Of a stretch of DNA of 43,273 nt, positions 8,649 to 17,290 are shown piece by piece. The stretch comes from an uncultured Campylobacterales bacterium (GTDB lineage: Bacteria; Campylobacterota; Campylobacteria; Campylobacterales; Sulfurimonadaceae). Every line of letters begins with the position of its first letter. Within the stretch, counting starts at the first letter, position 1. The stretch is taken from the NCBI GenBank assembly GCA_903892995.1, contig CAITKP010000007.1, positions 1 to 43,273 of the forward strand. The letters run 5' to 3'. The position numbers were made by a program, and so were the translations under genes. The notes under the pieces are model-generated. The model saw nothing but the letters and a program-made list of their open reading frames with translations, made no database searches and was not told the DNA's origin.

Positions 8649-9866
8649 TTAGATTTTTTTAAAAATGACAACGCCATTTGTTCCGCCAAAACCAAATGAG
8701 TTACTCATAACTACATTAAGTTCTGCCTTACGAGCAGCATTTGGAACATAATCAAGATCACAGTTTTCATCAGGATTTTCATAATTGATAGTCGGAGGAA
8801 TAATTCCATCACGCATTGCCATCAAACATGTTACAGCTTCAATACCACCCGCTGCACCTAAACAGTGACCAATTTGTCCTTTAATAGAACTCATTGGAGG
8901 ACAATTTTCTTTTCCGCCAAGAAGCTCTTTTAAAGCTGCAGTCTCATTTTTATCGTTGATTGGAGTACTTGTTCCATGTGCATTTACATAGTCAAGCTTT
9001 GGTGAACCTGCCATTTTATATGCAGCCTTCATCGCACGAAGTGGACCATCTAAACTAGGAGTTGTGATATGACTTGCATCTCCACTCTCACCAAATCCGA
9101 TTACTTCAGCATAAATATGAGCACCACGTGCAACTGCTGTCTCATACTCTTCTAAAACAAGAGCGCCAGCACCCTCACCCATAACAAACCCATCACGACC
9201 GCTATCAAATGGGCGAGAAGCGTGTTTTGGATCATCATTTCTTGTAGAAAGTGCTTTCATCGCGGCAAAACCACCTACTCCAGCACCTGTTACTGCTGAC
9301 TCTGCAGCAACAACGAGCATACGTTCAGCTCCATTACACATAATCGTTTTACAAGCTTCACCAATAGCATGAGTACCAGCTGCACAAGCGGTTACCGATG
9401 AAAGGTTTGGACCTTTGAGATTGTGTGCTATTGAAACAAAACCACCTAGCATATTTACAAGAGCAGAAGGAATAAAAAATGGAGAGATACGGCGTGGTCC
9501 CTTTGTTTCGATAACAATAGAGTTTTTCTCGATTGCAGGAAGTCCACCGATACCAGATGCTGCTGAAATTCCAAAACGTTCAAAATCTACATCATCACCA
9601 AATTTTGCATCAGCTATCGCTTCTTGAGCGGCTTTAAGTCCAAGATGGATAAATCTATCTGCTTTTTTAACTTCTTTTGCATCCATAACTGTTTCAGGAT
9701 CAAAATTTTTCACTTCTCCAGCAATTTTTACAGAGTAATCAGTCGGATCAAATATAGTAATCGTATCGATTCCACATTCACCTTCACACATTGCTTTAAA
9801 TGAACTCTCTTTATCATGTCCAAGTGAATTTATCATCCCTATACCAGTTACTACAACTCTTCTCAT
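8649..9866 (-). CDS. fabF: 3-oxoacyl-ACP synthase II (KAS II)
   Basis: 405 residues. It starts MRRVVVTGIGMINSLGHD, as FabF proteins do. The Cys-His-His triad is visible in VTACAAGTHAIG, NAHGTSTPIND and GQIGHCLGAAGGIE, and the C-terminal NSFGFGGTNG is present. It elongates acyl-ACP with malonyl-ACP. GTAGGAGC lies upstream of the ATG. The spacer to acpP holds two hairpins, so fabF expression may be set differently from acpP. Confidence 0.97.
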   Translation of the reverse strand: MRRVVVTGIGMINSLGHDKESSFKAMCEGECGIDTITIFDPTDYSVKIAGEVKNFDPETVMDAKEVKKADRFIHLGLKAAQEAIADAKFGDDVDFERFGISAASGIGGLPAIEKNSIVIETKGPRRISPFFIPSALVNMLGGFVSIAHNLKGPNLSSVTACAAGTHAIGEACKTIMCNGAERMLVVAAESAVTGAGVGGFAAMKALSTRNDDPKHASRPFDSGRDGFVMGEGAGALVLEEYETAVARGAHIYAEVIGFGESGDASHITTPSLDGPLRAMKAAYKMAGSPKLDYVNAHGTSTPINDKNETAALKELLGGKENCPPMSSIKGQIGHCLGAAGGIEAVTCLMAMRDGIIPPTINYENPDENCDLDYVPNAARKAELNVVMSNSFGFGGTNGVVIFKKI

Positions 9867-9910
9867 ATTCTTTGCTCCTACCTTATTTCTATATGACTTT
9901 GATAATACTC

Positions 9911-9945
9911 TTAGAGATATCTTTTTCTATAAATTTCATCTCTAA
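9911..9945 (-). promoter_or_regulatory. Leader hairpin upstream of fabF
   Basis: TTAGAGAT at 9911-9918 pairs with ATCTCTAA at 9938-9945 around a 19-nt A/T-rich loop, 45 bp before the fabF ATG. There is no U tract. It could stabilise or attenuate the acpP-fabF transcript. Confidence 0.3.
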
Positions 9946-9958
9946 AAGCATTTAAGAT

Positions 9959-9982
9959 CGAGGTGTTTAAGCCTCAATCGTT
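9959..9982 (-). terminator. Hairpin just after acpP
   Basis: On the minus strand GATTGAGG pairs with CCTCGATC (8 bp with one G-T pair) right after the acpP stop. No run of T follows, so it may be a processing or attenuation hairpin that keeps acpP mRNA more abundant than fabF. Confidence 0.35.
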
Positions 9983-9985
9983 AAA

Positions 9986-10213
9986 TTATTTGCTTTCGAT
10001 ATAATTGATTACATCTTTAACAGTTTGGATTTTTTCAGCTTCATCATCAGGAATTTCGATATCGAATTTCTCTTCAAGAGCCATAACTAATTCAACAACA
10101 TCTAGGCTATCTGCACCTAAATCTTCAACGAATTTAGAATCCTCTTTTACTTCATCTGGGTTAACGCTTAGTTGTTCAACAACAACCTCTTTAATATCAT
10201 CGATTAATGCCAT
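9986..10213 (-). CDS. acpP: Acyl carrier protein
   Basis: 75 residues, acidic. The phosphopantetheine site is [20 protein letters not shown], with the Ser that carries the prosthetic group. It shuttles acyl intermediates during fatty acid and lipid synthesis. AGGAGC lies upstream of the ATG. It is followed by fabF and accA in the same direction. Confidence 0.98.
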   Translation of the reverse strand: MALIDDIKEVVVEQLSVNPDEVKEDSKFVEDLGADSLDVVELVMALEEKFDIEIPDDEAEKIQTVKDVINYIESK

Positions 10214-10335
10214 CGATAGCTCCTATTTTTAAGTATAAAATCTTGGAATTGTAACACATATAACTTAAAAAACTAACTATTTCGCGAATGCAAAACAAAA
10301 TTCTATGCCAGAGTCATTTGCAAATTCTGTTGTTT

Positions 10336-10935
10336 TTAAACTATATTGACAACTTTTAATGTTACATAAAGCTTGCTATCTTTTTCATGAATTGTCAATT
10401 CTGTATCTATTGGTTTTTTTTCTTTAATTAAACTTCCCTGTAAAGAGTGCAGTACATGAACATAATTTTGTTTCATAGGTAAAGTGATCATATCTATATG
10501 GTCTTTTGCTGCAATGTTAGATAACAGTCCTATAACACAATAATATACACTTTTATTGATAGAACGCTGTATCATATAATCATGCATAATCGCTATATTT
10601 TTTTCCAAAACCTCTTTTTCTTCTTCGCTTAGAACTCTATTTTCATGAGCTCTTTGCATATCTTCATCAAGAAGATCTTCTGTTTCGTGATCCGTAAAAT
10701 TAATAAGATCATCAAAATTTGAACACCTCTTTTTTAATATATCAATTATCTCTTTATTTGAAAGGTGTTTTTCCAAGATATAGTTATATATTTTATTTTC
10801 TATATGTGCATGATCAAGTGCTTCTACAAGTTGAAGTGCGATATCGAGGTAAACATATTTATCCTCTTTATTTGTATCAAAACAAACGCCTGTATATGAA
10901 ATAAGTGCTTTAGGGCCTGCGTATTTAACCGTCAT
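10336..10935 (-). CDS. Conserved hypothetical protein of the fab cluster
   Basis: A 199-residue soluble, mostly helical protein with no signal peptide or membrane segment. It begins MTVKYAGPKALISYTGVCF, followed by KEDKYVYLDIALQLVEALDH. A helical stretch has IQRSINKSVYYCVIGLL, and the last 50 residues look like beta strands (LTIHEKDSKLYVTLKVV). I recall proteins with the same opening from other Campylobacterota but know no function. AGGAGTTG lies before the ATG. It sits between fabG and acpP on the same strand, separated from fabG by a terminator, so it need not be a lipid gene. Confidence 0.7.
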   Translation of the reverse strand: MTVKYAGPKALISYTGVCFDTNKEDKYVYLDIALQLVEALDHAHIENKIYNYILEKHLSNKEIIDILKKRCSNFDDLINFTDHETEDLLDEDMQRAHENRVLSEEEKEVLEKNIAIMHDYMIQRSINKSVYYCVIGLLSNIAAKDHIDMITLPMKQNYVHVLHSLQGSLIKEKKPIDTELTIHEKDSKLYVTLKVVNIV

Positions 10936-10972
10936 AACAACTCCTCATCTTATTAATATTTTCACGCTTTGA

Positions 10973-11019
10973 AAAAATCTTTACATGTAAGGCGTAAGAG
11001 ATGAAACCCTCTTTACGCC
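10973..11019 (-). terminator. Rho-independent terminator of fabG
   Basis: On the minus strand GGCGTAAAGAG pairs with CTCTTACGCC (one bulged A). A TTACATGTAA palindrome and then a T-rich run (ATTTTTTC) follow. The stem overlaps the fabG stop codon. Confidence 0.6.
10981..10990. repeat. TTACATGTAA palindrome, copy 4 (intergenic)
   Basis: Between the fabG terminator stem and its T-rich tail. Confidence 0.85.
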
Positions 11020-11759
11020 ATATTCATCCCACCATTTACTTTTAATGTCTCGCCCGTTATATAACTTGAATGGTCTGAAAGTAAAAATGCCGTTGCTTCT
11101 GCGACCTCTTGTGCATGTCCAAAACGTCCCATTGGGATTTTTGATGTAAATGAACTTTTAACTTCTTCACTTAAGACATCTGTCATCTCAGTTGCGATAA
11201 AACCAGGAGTGATTGAGTTATAGCGGATACCACTCGATGCTGCTTCGATAGCAAAACTTTTCGTCATAGCGATAACTCCACCTTTACTTGCCGCATAGTT
11301 TGTCTGTCCGCCATTGCCTGTTTCACCAACGATTGATGAGATATTGACAACTGAGCCAAATTTTTTCTTTCTCATTACTTTCATAGCTTCTCTACATCCA
11401 ACAAATGCAGATGTCAGATTTGCATTGAGTACACTCATAAAATCTTCCACTTTCATACGAAGTGCTAGTTTATCGTTTGTGATTCCTGCATTGTTTACAA
11501 GATATGCAAGTTCCCCATCAGCATCAACGATCGTTTTGATCGCATCTACAAAAGCTTCTTCATCGCTTACATCAAAACCGATCACCGCAGCAACACCGCC
11601 TGCTGCTTCGATCTGTGCTTTTACAGCGTCTGCTTCTGCTGCTCCACTTCTATAGTTGATCCAAACTTTTAAGCCATAACCTGCCAATACTTTTGCGATC
11701 TCCGCACCGATTCCACGACTAGCACCCGTAACTAAAACATTTTTTCCACTAAATTTCAT
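11013..11759 (-). CDS. fabG: 3-oxoacyl-ACP reductase
   Basis: 248 residues, a short-chain dehydrogenase. It has the NADPH site VLVTGASRGIGAEIAKVLA, the NNAGIT motif, VVNISSIVGETGNGGQTNYAASKGG with the Ser-Tyr-Lys triad (YxxxK), and the C-terminal YITGETLKVNGGMNMA. It reduces 3-ketoacyl-ACP in the elongation cycle. It lies downstream of gpmI on the minus strand, behind a weak terminator-like hairpin, with AAGGAATTT as the ribosome site. Confidence 0.96.
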   Translation of the reverse strand: MKFSGKNVLVTGASRGIGAEIAKVLAGYGLKVWINYRSGAAEADAVKAQIEAAGGVAAVIGFDVSDEEAFVDAIKTIVDADGELAYLVNNAGITNDKLALRMKVEDFMSVLNANLTSAFVGCREAMKVMRKKKFGSVVNISSIVGETGNGGQTNYAASKGGVIAMTKSFAIEAASSGIRYNSITPGFIATEMTDVLSEEVKSSFTSKIPMGRFGHAQEVAEATAFLLSDHSSYITGETLKVNGGMNMA

Positions 11760-11786
11760 CTCTAAATTCCTTAATTTTTATTTCAT

Positions 11787-11812
11787 AAAAATGAAGGAAA
11801 CCCTCCATTTTA
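11787..11812 (-). terminator. Terminator-like hairpin between gpmI and fabG
   Basis: On the minus strand AAAATGGAGG pairs with CCTTCATTTT around GTTT (10 bp with one G-T pair), followed by TTATG rather than a clean U run. It may partly end gpmI transcription before fabG. Confidence 0.4.
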
Positions 11813-11923
11813 AATGTCCGAGAAAGAAACAAAGTTCCTTTCTCTTCGCTTGCGCCGCTGAGGCGACTGAAGCTTGACTCCTTTGGAATCAGCCCAGTGC
11901 ACTTGTGCGCCAAACAATACTAC
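11813..11923. other. G/C-rich structured spacer between gpmI and fabG
   Basis: This spacer is richer in G+C than its surroundings and holds several dyads: GAGAAAG/CTTTCTC (11820-11826 and 11838-11844), CGCC/GGCG (11853-11856 and 11862-11865) and GCAC/GTGC (11899-11908). No ORF with a ribosome site is seen. It would be the 3' UTR of gpmI, or a small RNA released from it. Confidence 0.35.
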
Positions 11924-13399
11924 TTAAATTAAACTATGATCCATCTCTACTGGCACTTCAAGTTCCATCAACTTTAAAACTGTCGGTGCTATATTATTTA
12001 ATCCACCTGGCTCCACCTTTGTAACGCCATCTGCCATAACAAAACACCAGACTTTTCCAACCGTATGGTTTGTCAGTACATTGCCCCTTGTATCTTTCAT
12101 CTCTTCACAGTTTCCATGATCGGAGGTGATTACAAGAGCATAATCTTTCTCTTTTGCTTTTGCAACAATACGGCCAAGCTCTGTATCTACGGCTTCTACA
12201 GCTTGTATTGCCGCGTCAAAATCGCCAGTGTGCCCAACCATATCACCATTTGCAAAATTCACAACGATAAAATCATAATCCTCTTCCATCGCCCCAACAA
12301 CGGCATCTCCAACAGCTGGAGCACTCATCTGCGGTTGCATATCATAAGTACGTACATTTGGACTTGGTATCAAAACTCGCGTCTCATTCAAACAAGGCTC
12401 ATCAATTCCGCCATTTAAAAAGAAAGTGACATGGGCATATTTTTCAGTTTCAGCTGTATGCAACTGGCGCAAACCCTGTGTAGAGATCACTTCAGCTAAA
12501 GTGTTTTTTGGAGAGTCTTTTTTAAAAAGGACTGGATATGGAAAACTTTTATCGTACTCTGTAATCGTTGCTAAATTGATAGAAATATGTTTTTTAGCAA
12601 ATCCATCAAAATCTTTATCGCCGATTGCTGTTGCAAGTTCACGCATCCTGTCACTTCTAAAGTTTATAGTTAAGACACTATCCCCTTGCATAAAACCCTC
12701 ATAGCCATCAAATGCTGTTGGTTCTAAAAACTCGTCTGTGATGTTATTTGCATAAGAGTTCTCAATATAATCCTCAACACTATAATCACTTTTTGGGATC
12801 GCATTGACGATCGCGTCATAGCCTGCTTTTACTCTCTCCCAGCGATTGTCCCTATCCATCGAATAAAAGCGTCCGCCGATTGTTGCGATCTTAATATTTT
12901 CGCCAATATGCGCTTGTACTTGGTGCAGATAAAGTGTTGCAGAAGTTGGAGAAACATCACGTCCATCAGTGATAAGATGTAAGAAAACCTCTTTATCTTG
13001 TGAAGAAGCAATATCAGCAATCCCCATAAAATGGTCGATATGCGAGTGCACCCCACCATCGCTCATAAGCCCAATGAGATGTAATCTTTTTGATTTTGTG
13101 AGTAAATTTTTAAACTCTTCATTATCTGCAAATGTGTGTTCATCGAGCGCAAGCGAAATCTTTACAAGATCTTGATAAAGCACACGTCCACTGCCAATCG
13201 TCATATGCCCTACTTCAGAGTTTCCCATCTGTCCATGAGGAAGTCCCACACTTAATCCAAAAGTATCTATCAGTGAATGTGGCACATTTTTAAAGAGTGC
13301 GTCATAAGTCGGTTTCTTCGCATTATAAAACGCGTTATACTCTGTTTTATCTGAGTAACCGATCCCGTCTGTAATAACCAAAACAGCTTTTTTAGACAA
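11924..13399 (-). CDS. gpmI: 2,3-bisphosphoglycerate-independent phosphoglycerate mutase
   Basis: 491 residues, slightly short for the family. The catalytic Ser lies in GLPHGQMGNSEVGHMTIGSG. Metal-binding segments include VLVITDGIG, HSHIDH, LITDGRDVSP, NFANGDMVGHTGDFDAA and ITSDHGNCEEM. It interconverts 2- and 3-phosphoglycerate with Mn2+, for glycolysis and gluconeogenesis. AAGGAGAAC lies before the ATG, with a TTACATGTAA palindrome just upstream of it. It is divergent from mraY. Confidence 0.96.
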   Translation of the reverse strand: MSKKAVLVITDGIGYSDKTEYNAFYNAKKPTYDALFKNVPHSLIDTFGLSVGLPHGQMGNSEVGHMTIGSGRVLYQDLVKISLALDEHTFADNEEFKNLLTKSKRLHLIGLMSDGGVHSHIDHFMGIADIASSQDKEVFLHLITDGRDVSPTSATLYLHQVQAHIGENIKIATIGGRFYSMDRDNRWERVKAGYDAIVNAIPKSDYSVEDYIENSYANNITDEFLEPTAFDGYEGFMQGDSVLTINFRSDRMRELATAIGDKDFDGFAKKHISINLATITEYDKSFPYPVLFKKDSPKNTLAEVISTQGLRQLHTAETEKYAHVTFFLNGGIDEPCLNETRVLIPSPNVRTYDMQPQMSAPAVGDAVVGAMEEDYDFIVVNFANGDMVGHTGDFDAAIQAVEAVDTELGRIVAKAKEKDYALVITSDHGNCEEMKDTRGNVLTNHTVGKVWCFVMADGVTKVEPGGLNNIAPTVLKLMELEVPVEMDHSLI

Positions 13400-13416
13400 T
13401 TGTTCTCCTTCTTTCT

Positions 13417-13426
13417 TTACATGTAA
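13417..13426. repeat. TTACATGTAA palindrome, copy 5 (intergenic)
   Basis: In the gpmI/mraY divergent spacer, close upstream of the gpmI ribosome site. Confidence 0.85.
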
Positions 13427-13462
13427 GAAAATTTTTTTAACAAAAGATTGGGGCGATTATAC

Positions 13463-13468
13463 TATAAT
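13463..13468 (+). promoter_or_regulatory. Likely -10 box of mraY-murD
   Basis: TATAAT, 30 bp before the mraY TTG start. It is preceded by A/T-rich DNA (a T7 run at about -35) instead of a clear -35 hexamer. Confidence 0.5.
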
Positions 13469-13498
13469 CTCGTTTTGAAATTTATTTAGGAAATTGCC

Positions 13499-14560
13499 TT
13501 GCTTTATTGGATTCATCTTCATTTTAACCTCAATATCTTAGGATACATCACTATCCGTGCGGGTATCGCCTTTGTTTTGGCTCTTGCTCTTACCCTCTTT
13601 TTAATGCCTCGTTTTATCAGATGGGCGAAGGGTTCATCAAGTGTGCAGCCTATCAATGAATGGGCTCCTGAGGCGCACCAACAAAAGGGAAAAACGCCTA
13701 CGATGGGAGGTATGGTTTTTATATCTGCTACCCTCATCGCTTCTCTTTTAACTGTTAATCTAGCAAATATTTATGTTGTAGGTGCGCTTGCGACTATTAT
13801 CACTTTTGCACTTATCGGTTTTCAAGATGATATGGCAAAGATCAGACACAAGGTCAACACAGCCGGTCTCACGCCAAGAGCAAAGCTCTTTGCACAGCTT
13901 ATCAGCGCTGGCGGGATTGCTCTATTTTTATACTATTTTGTAGAGTTTGACACGGATTTGTATGTCCCATTTATGAAAGCACCACTTGTTGATATGGGCA
14001 TCTTTTCAATTTTATTTTGGATGCTTGTTATGGTTGCTACTTCCAATGCGGTCAATCTCACAGATGGACTTGATGGACTTGCAACTGTACCCTCAATCGC
14101 AGCTCTTTCATCATTAAGTTTTATCGTTTATGCAACTGGTAATGTGATCTTTACTGATTATCTTTTGATTCCGCACTTTAATGTTGGTGAGGTCGTTATC
14201 ATCTCAGCGGCACTCATAGGTGCACTCGCAGGATTTTTGTGGTTTAACTGCCATCCTGCTGAAGTATTTATGGGCGATAGTGGTTCGCTTACACTCGGTG
14301 CTTTCATCGCTTACATGGCTATCATTTCTAAAGTGGAGATCTTACTTCTTCTTATCGGACTTATCTTTGTTATCGAGACACTTTCGGTTATTTTGCAAGT
14401 GGGAAGCTACAAACTCAGAAAAAAACGTGTCTTTTTAATGGCACCGATTCATCATCACTTTGAGATGAAAAACTGGGCGGAAAATAAGATTATCGTGAGA
14501 TTTTGGCTGATTGCTATCATCGCAAACCTCATCGCTATCATCACACTAAAGATTCGCTAA
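13499..14560 (+). CDS. mraY: Phospho-N-acetylmuramoyl-pentapeptide transferase
   Basis: 353 residues with about ten membrane segments. It starts at TTG with AGGAAA upstream. MraY motifs are present: QQKGKTPTMGGMVF, FQDDMAKI (catalytic Asp pair), ATSNAVNLTDGLDGLA, MGDSGSLTLGAFIA and the C-terminal MAPIHHHFEMKNWAENKI. It moves phospho-MurNAc-pentapeptide to undecaprenyl phosphate at the inner membrane, giving lipid I. murD begins at the very next base, so the pair is a peptidoglycan operon. Confidence 0.97.
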   Translation: MLYWIHLHFNLNILGYITIRAGIAFVLALALTLFLMPRFIRWAKGSSSVQPINEWAPEAHQQKGKTPTMGGMVFISATLIASLLTVNLANIYVVGALATIITFALIGFQDDMAKIRHKVNTAGLTPRAKLFAQLISAGGIALFLYYFVEFDTDLYVPFMKAPLVDMGIFSILFWMLVMVATSNAVNLTDGLDGLATVPSIAALSSLSFIVYATGNVIFTDYLLIPHFNVGEVVIISAALIGALAGFLWFNCHPAEVFMGDSGSLTLGAFIAYMAIISKVEILLLLIGLIFVIETLSVILQVGSYKLRKKRVFLMAPIHHHFEMKNWAENKIIVRFWLIAIIANLIAIITLKIR

Positions 14561-15817
14561 ATGGGTATCACATCACTTTTTGGATATGGCGGCACAACAA
14601 AAGCGCTAGCCTTACATGTAAAGAATCCAGTATTTTTTGATGACAAAGTTTCTAAACCATTTACTGATGAAAATGGGTATAAAGTGAAACCTTCAAGCGA
14701 GTTTGATCCTCGATACTCCTCTTTAGAGATCACCTCTCCAGGAATTCCTCCATACAATGAGCTTATTGTAAAAGCACAAAACCTTATTAGCGAATATGAT
14801 TTTTTTGCAGATGTGATGCCATTTTCTGTTTGGATCAGCGGAACAAATGGAAAAACGACGACAACACAAATGGCACAGCATCTCTTAAAAGATCATGGAA
14901 GTGTAGAGGGTGGTAACATCGGTGTGCCTCTAGGAAAACTGGATCAAAAAGCTCCTATTTGGGTTTTAGAAACAAGTAGTTTTACTCTGCATTACACAAA
15001 TAAAGCCAAACCAAATCTTTATGTTTTACTGCCGCTCTCACCTGATCATTTGTCATGGCATGGTGATATGCAAGGCTACATTGATGACAAACTCAAACCA
15101 GTAAAGATGATGCAAGATAAAGAGATTGCAATCATTCCAAAAGCCTATGAACAAGAGCTTACATCTTCAAAAAGCCTTACATGTAAAGCGCATATTATCT
15201 ATTACGAAGATGAAAATGATCTTGCGGCAAGATTTGATATCGATCTTACAAAAATCAAGTTTAAGGGAGTTTTCTTACTTGATGCACTCTTGGCGCTATG
15301 TATTAAAAAGATTCTTTTCAATAAAACAGATTATGCAGGAATCAACGCTTTTGTTATCGATCCACACCGTCAAGAAGAGTTATATGATGCAAAAGGCAGA
15401 CTCTGGGTCAATGACACAAAAGCCACAAATCTTGATGCAACCATCGGTGCACTCAAAAGATATAAAGAGCAACCTATTCACCTCATCCTCGGTGGAGATG
15501 ATAAAGGTGTTGATCTTACACAGCTTTTTGAATTTATGAAATCTTTACACCCACAGGGTACTTCGCATGTAGAGCATTCTGTAAACATAAGTATCTACGC
15601 TATCGGTTCAAATGAACAAAAACTAGTGCAACTTTCACAAGATTTTGGGCTTACATGTAAAGGATGTCAGCTTTTAGAAAATGCCGTGAGAGAAATCGAT
15701 AAAAATCTACAAAAAGATGAAGTCGCCCTACTCTCCCCAGCAGCTGCGAGTTTGGATCAATTTACCTCTTATGCACACAGAGGAGAATTATTTAAACAAC
15801 TTATACATGCTCTTTGA
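14561..15817 (+). CDS. murD: UDP-N-acetylmuramoylalanine--D-glutamate ligase
   Basis: 418 residues, a Mur ligase. It has a shortened N-terminal Rossmann part (TSLFGYGGTTKALA), the ATP site VWISGTNGKTTTTQMA, LPLSPDHLSWHG, the Arg-containing DPHRQEEL, VNDTKATNLDA, ILGGDDKGVD and LSPAAASLDQF. It adds D-Glu to UDP-MurNAc-L-Ala in the cytoplasm. There is no gap after mraY. Three TTACATGTAA palindromes fall inside this one gene (14612, 15177 and 15651), the densest group in the window. Confidence 0.94.
   Translation: MGITSLFGYGGTTKALALHVKNPVFFDDKVSKPFTDENGYKVKPSSEFDPRYSSLEITSPGIPPYNELIVKAQNLISEYDFFADVMPFSVWISGTNGKTTTTQMAQHLLKDHGSVEGGNIGVPLGKLDQKAPIWVLETSSFTLHYTNKAKPNLYVLLPLSPDHLSWHGDMQGYIDDKLKPVKMMQDKEIAIIPKAYEQELTSSKSLTCKAHIIYYEDENDLAARFDIDLTKIKFKGVFLLDALLALCIKKILFNKTDYAGINAFVIDPHRQEELYDAKGRLWVNDTKATNLDATIGALKRYKEQPIHLILGGDDKGVDLTQLFEFMKSLHPQGTSHVEHSVNISIYAIGSNEQKLVQLSQDFGLTCKGCQLLENAVREIDKNLQKDEVALLSPAAASLDQFTSYAHRGELFKQLIHAL
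14612..14621. repeat. TTACATGTAA palindrome, copy 6
   Basis: Inside murD; Leu-His-Val-Lys, flanked GCC...AAG. Confidence 0.85.
15177..15186. repeat. TTACATGTAA palindrome, copy 7
   Basis: Inside murD; Leu-Thr-Cys-Lys, flanked GCC...AGC. Confidence 0.85.
15651..15660. repeat. TTACATGTAA palindrome, copy 8
   Basis: Inside murD; Leu-Thr-Cys-Lys. Confidence 0.85.
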
Positions 15818-15877
15818 TTTTTTTAGGGATGATTAATAATTAAACAAGATTAGTTTCTATACAATGATTCAAGGTAG

Positions 15878-15883
15878 TATAAT
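15878..15883 (+). promoter_or_regulatory. Likely -10 box of the ATP-grasp operon
   Basis: TATAAT in the 107-bp murD/ATP-grasp gap, about 42 bp before the TTG start; GGAGGTG at 15914-15920 is the ribosome site. Confidence 0.45.
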
Positions 15884-15924
15884 CTTTTTATAGATTTTAA
15901 AGCTATCACTCACGGAGGTGTCAT

Positions 15925-17289
15925 TTGTTAGAAAAAGAAACTGAACTGCATAAAAAGTTTTGGGAGATCTTCTCAAAACAGGATATTAAAAAAATTAAAG
16001 AGTTTCAAGTATATATGGATAAGTTTGCTGTTAACTTCAACCTTTATAAAGATGGAAACTTCATCGAAAGATCACTCCCTTTTGATGTTATCCCCCGTAT
16101 TATTTCAAAACAGGAATTTAACAAAATAGAAAAAGGGCTTCAACAACGTGTTCATGCTCTTAATCTTTTTTTAGAAGATCTCTATACAGATGCAAAGATC
16201 ATCAAAGAGGGCATCGTACCTCAAGAGTTTGTCGAACAAGCAAAAGGCTACTTAAAAGAGTTTGCAGGCTTTTCCCCTTCCAAAAAGATACGCACACATA
16301 TCAATGGAATCGACTTAGTAAAAGACACAGTCAATGATGAATGGGTTATTTTAGAAGATAATTTAAGAGTTCCAAGTGGCGCGTCGTATCCTCTTTCTAT
16401 CCGCGATACATACCGAAAAATCTATCCAGACTTTTTTGAACAACTCAAAATCGAGCCTATTAAACAGTATCCAAGTTATATAGCCAATGCTATGGATTAT
16501 GTCAATTGTGGCGGTATCAATATTGTACTCACTCCTGGAAGATTTAACGCTGCTTACTATGAGCATAGTTATTTAGCAAAAAAGATGGATGCACAACTTG
16601 TGCGTGCGCATGAGCTTGTAGTAAAAGACAAAAAACTCTATTTTAAAAACTATAATGGAAAACTGATCCGTGTTGGTGCGGTGTATCGAAGACTTGATGA
16701 TGATTTTATCGATCCAACTTTTTTCAATCCAGATAGCCTCATAGGTGTTCCTGGAATTGTTGAAGCCTATTTAGCTGGAAATGTTGCCATTATGAATGCC
16801 ATCGGAAATGGTGTTGCAGACGATAAGGGAATCTACTATTTTGTACCAAAAATGATCAAATACTATCTTGGCGAAGAACCGATTTTGAAAAATGCACCGA
16901 CATATCTGCCATATTTTGCAGAAGATAAAGAGTATATTTTTAACAATATAGAAAAACTAGTTATAAAAGATGTCGCAGAAGCGGGTGGCTATGGTGTACT
17001 TTTTGGCCACACGATGACAAAACTGCAACTCGATGATCTCAAAGCGATTATTGAAGCGAATCCTAGAAGATTTATCGCTCAAGAGCTTATAGAGTTTTAT
17101 GATGAACAGTGTTATTTAAATCAAGAGCTTAGTGCGAGAAAAGCAGATTTTAGAGCTTATGTCGTTATGGGTGAAGATATTAAAGTGTGGCAGTGTGGTC
17201 TTACACGATATGCACTTGAAGCTGGAAACTACCTTGTCAACTCTTCACAAGGCGGCGGTTTTAAAGATACTTGGGTAATGGAGTTATAA
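15925..17289 (+). CDS. Circularly permuted ATP-grasp protein (CP_ATPgrasp / DUF404-DUF407 type)
   Basis: 454 residues from a TTG start placed 5 nt after a strong GGAGGTG. Family landmarks are GLQQRVHALNLFLEDLYTDA, NLRVPSGASYPL, LTPGRFNAAYYEHSYLAKK, VYRRLDDDFIDPTFF, NAIGNGVADDK and a Gly-rich AEAGGYGVLFG. Circularly permuted ATP-grasp enzymes of this type were predicted by Iyer and colleagues to be amide- or peptide-forming ligases, usually found with alpha-E and transglutaminase-like genes. Here the alpha-E gene starts 1 bp downstream. The same domain recurs fused in the 831-residue protein at 20795-23290. Substrate unknown. Confidence 0.9.
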   Translation: MLEKETELHKKFWEIFSKQDIKKIKEFQVYMDKFAVNFNLYKDGNFIERSLPFDVIPRIISKQEFNKIEKGLQQRVHALNLFLEDLYTDAKIIKEGIVPQEFVEQAKGYLKEFAGFSPSKKIRTHINGIDLVKDTVNDEWVILEDNLRVPSGASYPLSIRDTYRKIYPDFFEQLKIEPIKQYPSYIANAMDYVNCGGINIVLTPGRFNAAYYEHSYLAKKMDAQLVRAHELVVKDKKLYFKNYNGKLIRVGAVYRRLDDDFIDPTFFNPDSLIGVPGIVEAYLAGNVAIMNAIGNGVADDKGIYYFVPKMIKYYLGEEPILKNAPTYLPYFAEDKEYIFNNIEKLVIKDVAEAGGYGVLFGHTMTKLQLDDLKAIIEANPRRFIAQELIEFYDEQCYLNQELSARKADFRAYVVMGEDIKVWQCGLTRYALEAGNYLVNSSQGGGFKDTWVMEL

Positions 17290-17290
17290 G

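Noticed and set aside
11314-11655. 113-codon plus-strand ORF inside fabG
   Set aside because: Ser/Ala/Thr-rich antisense of fabG; no start signal.
12065-12418. 117-codon plus-strand ORF inside gpmI
   Set aside because: It is a shadow of the conserved phosphoglycerate mutase frame.
15126-15539. 137-codon ORF in another frame of murD
   Set aside because: It overlaps conserved murD codons throughout and has no ribosome site.
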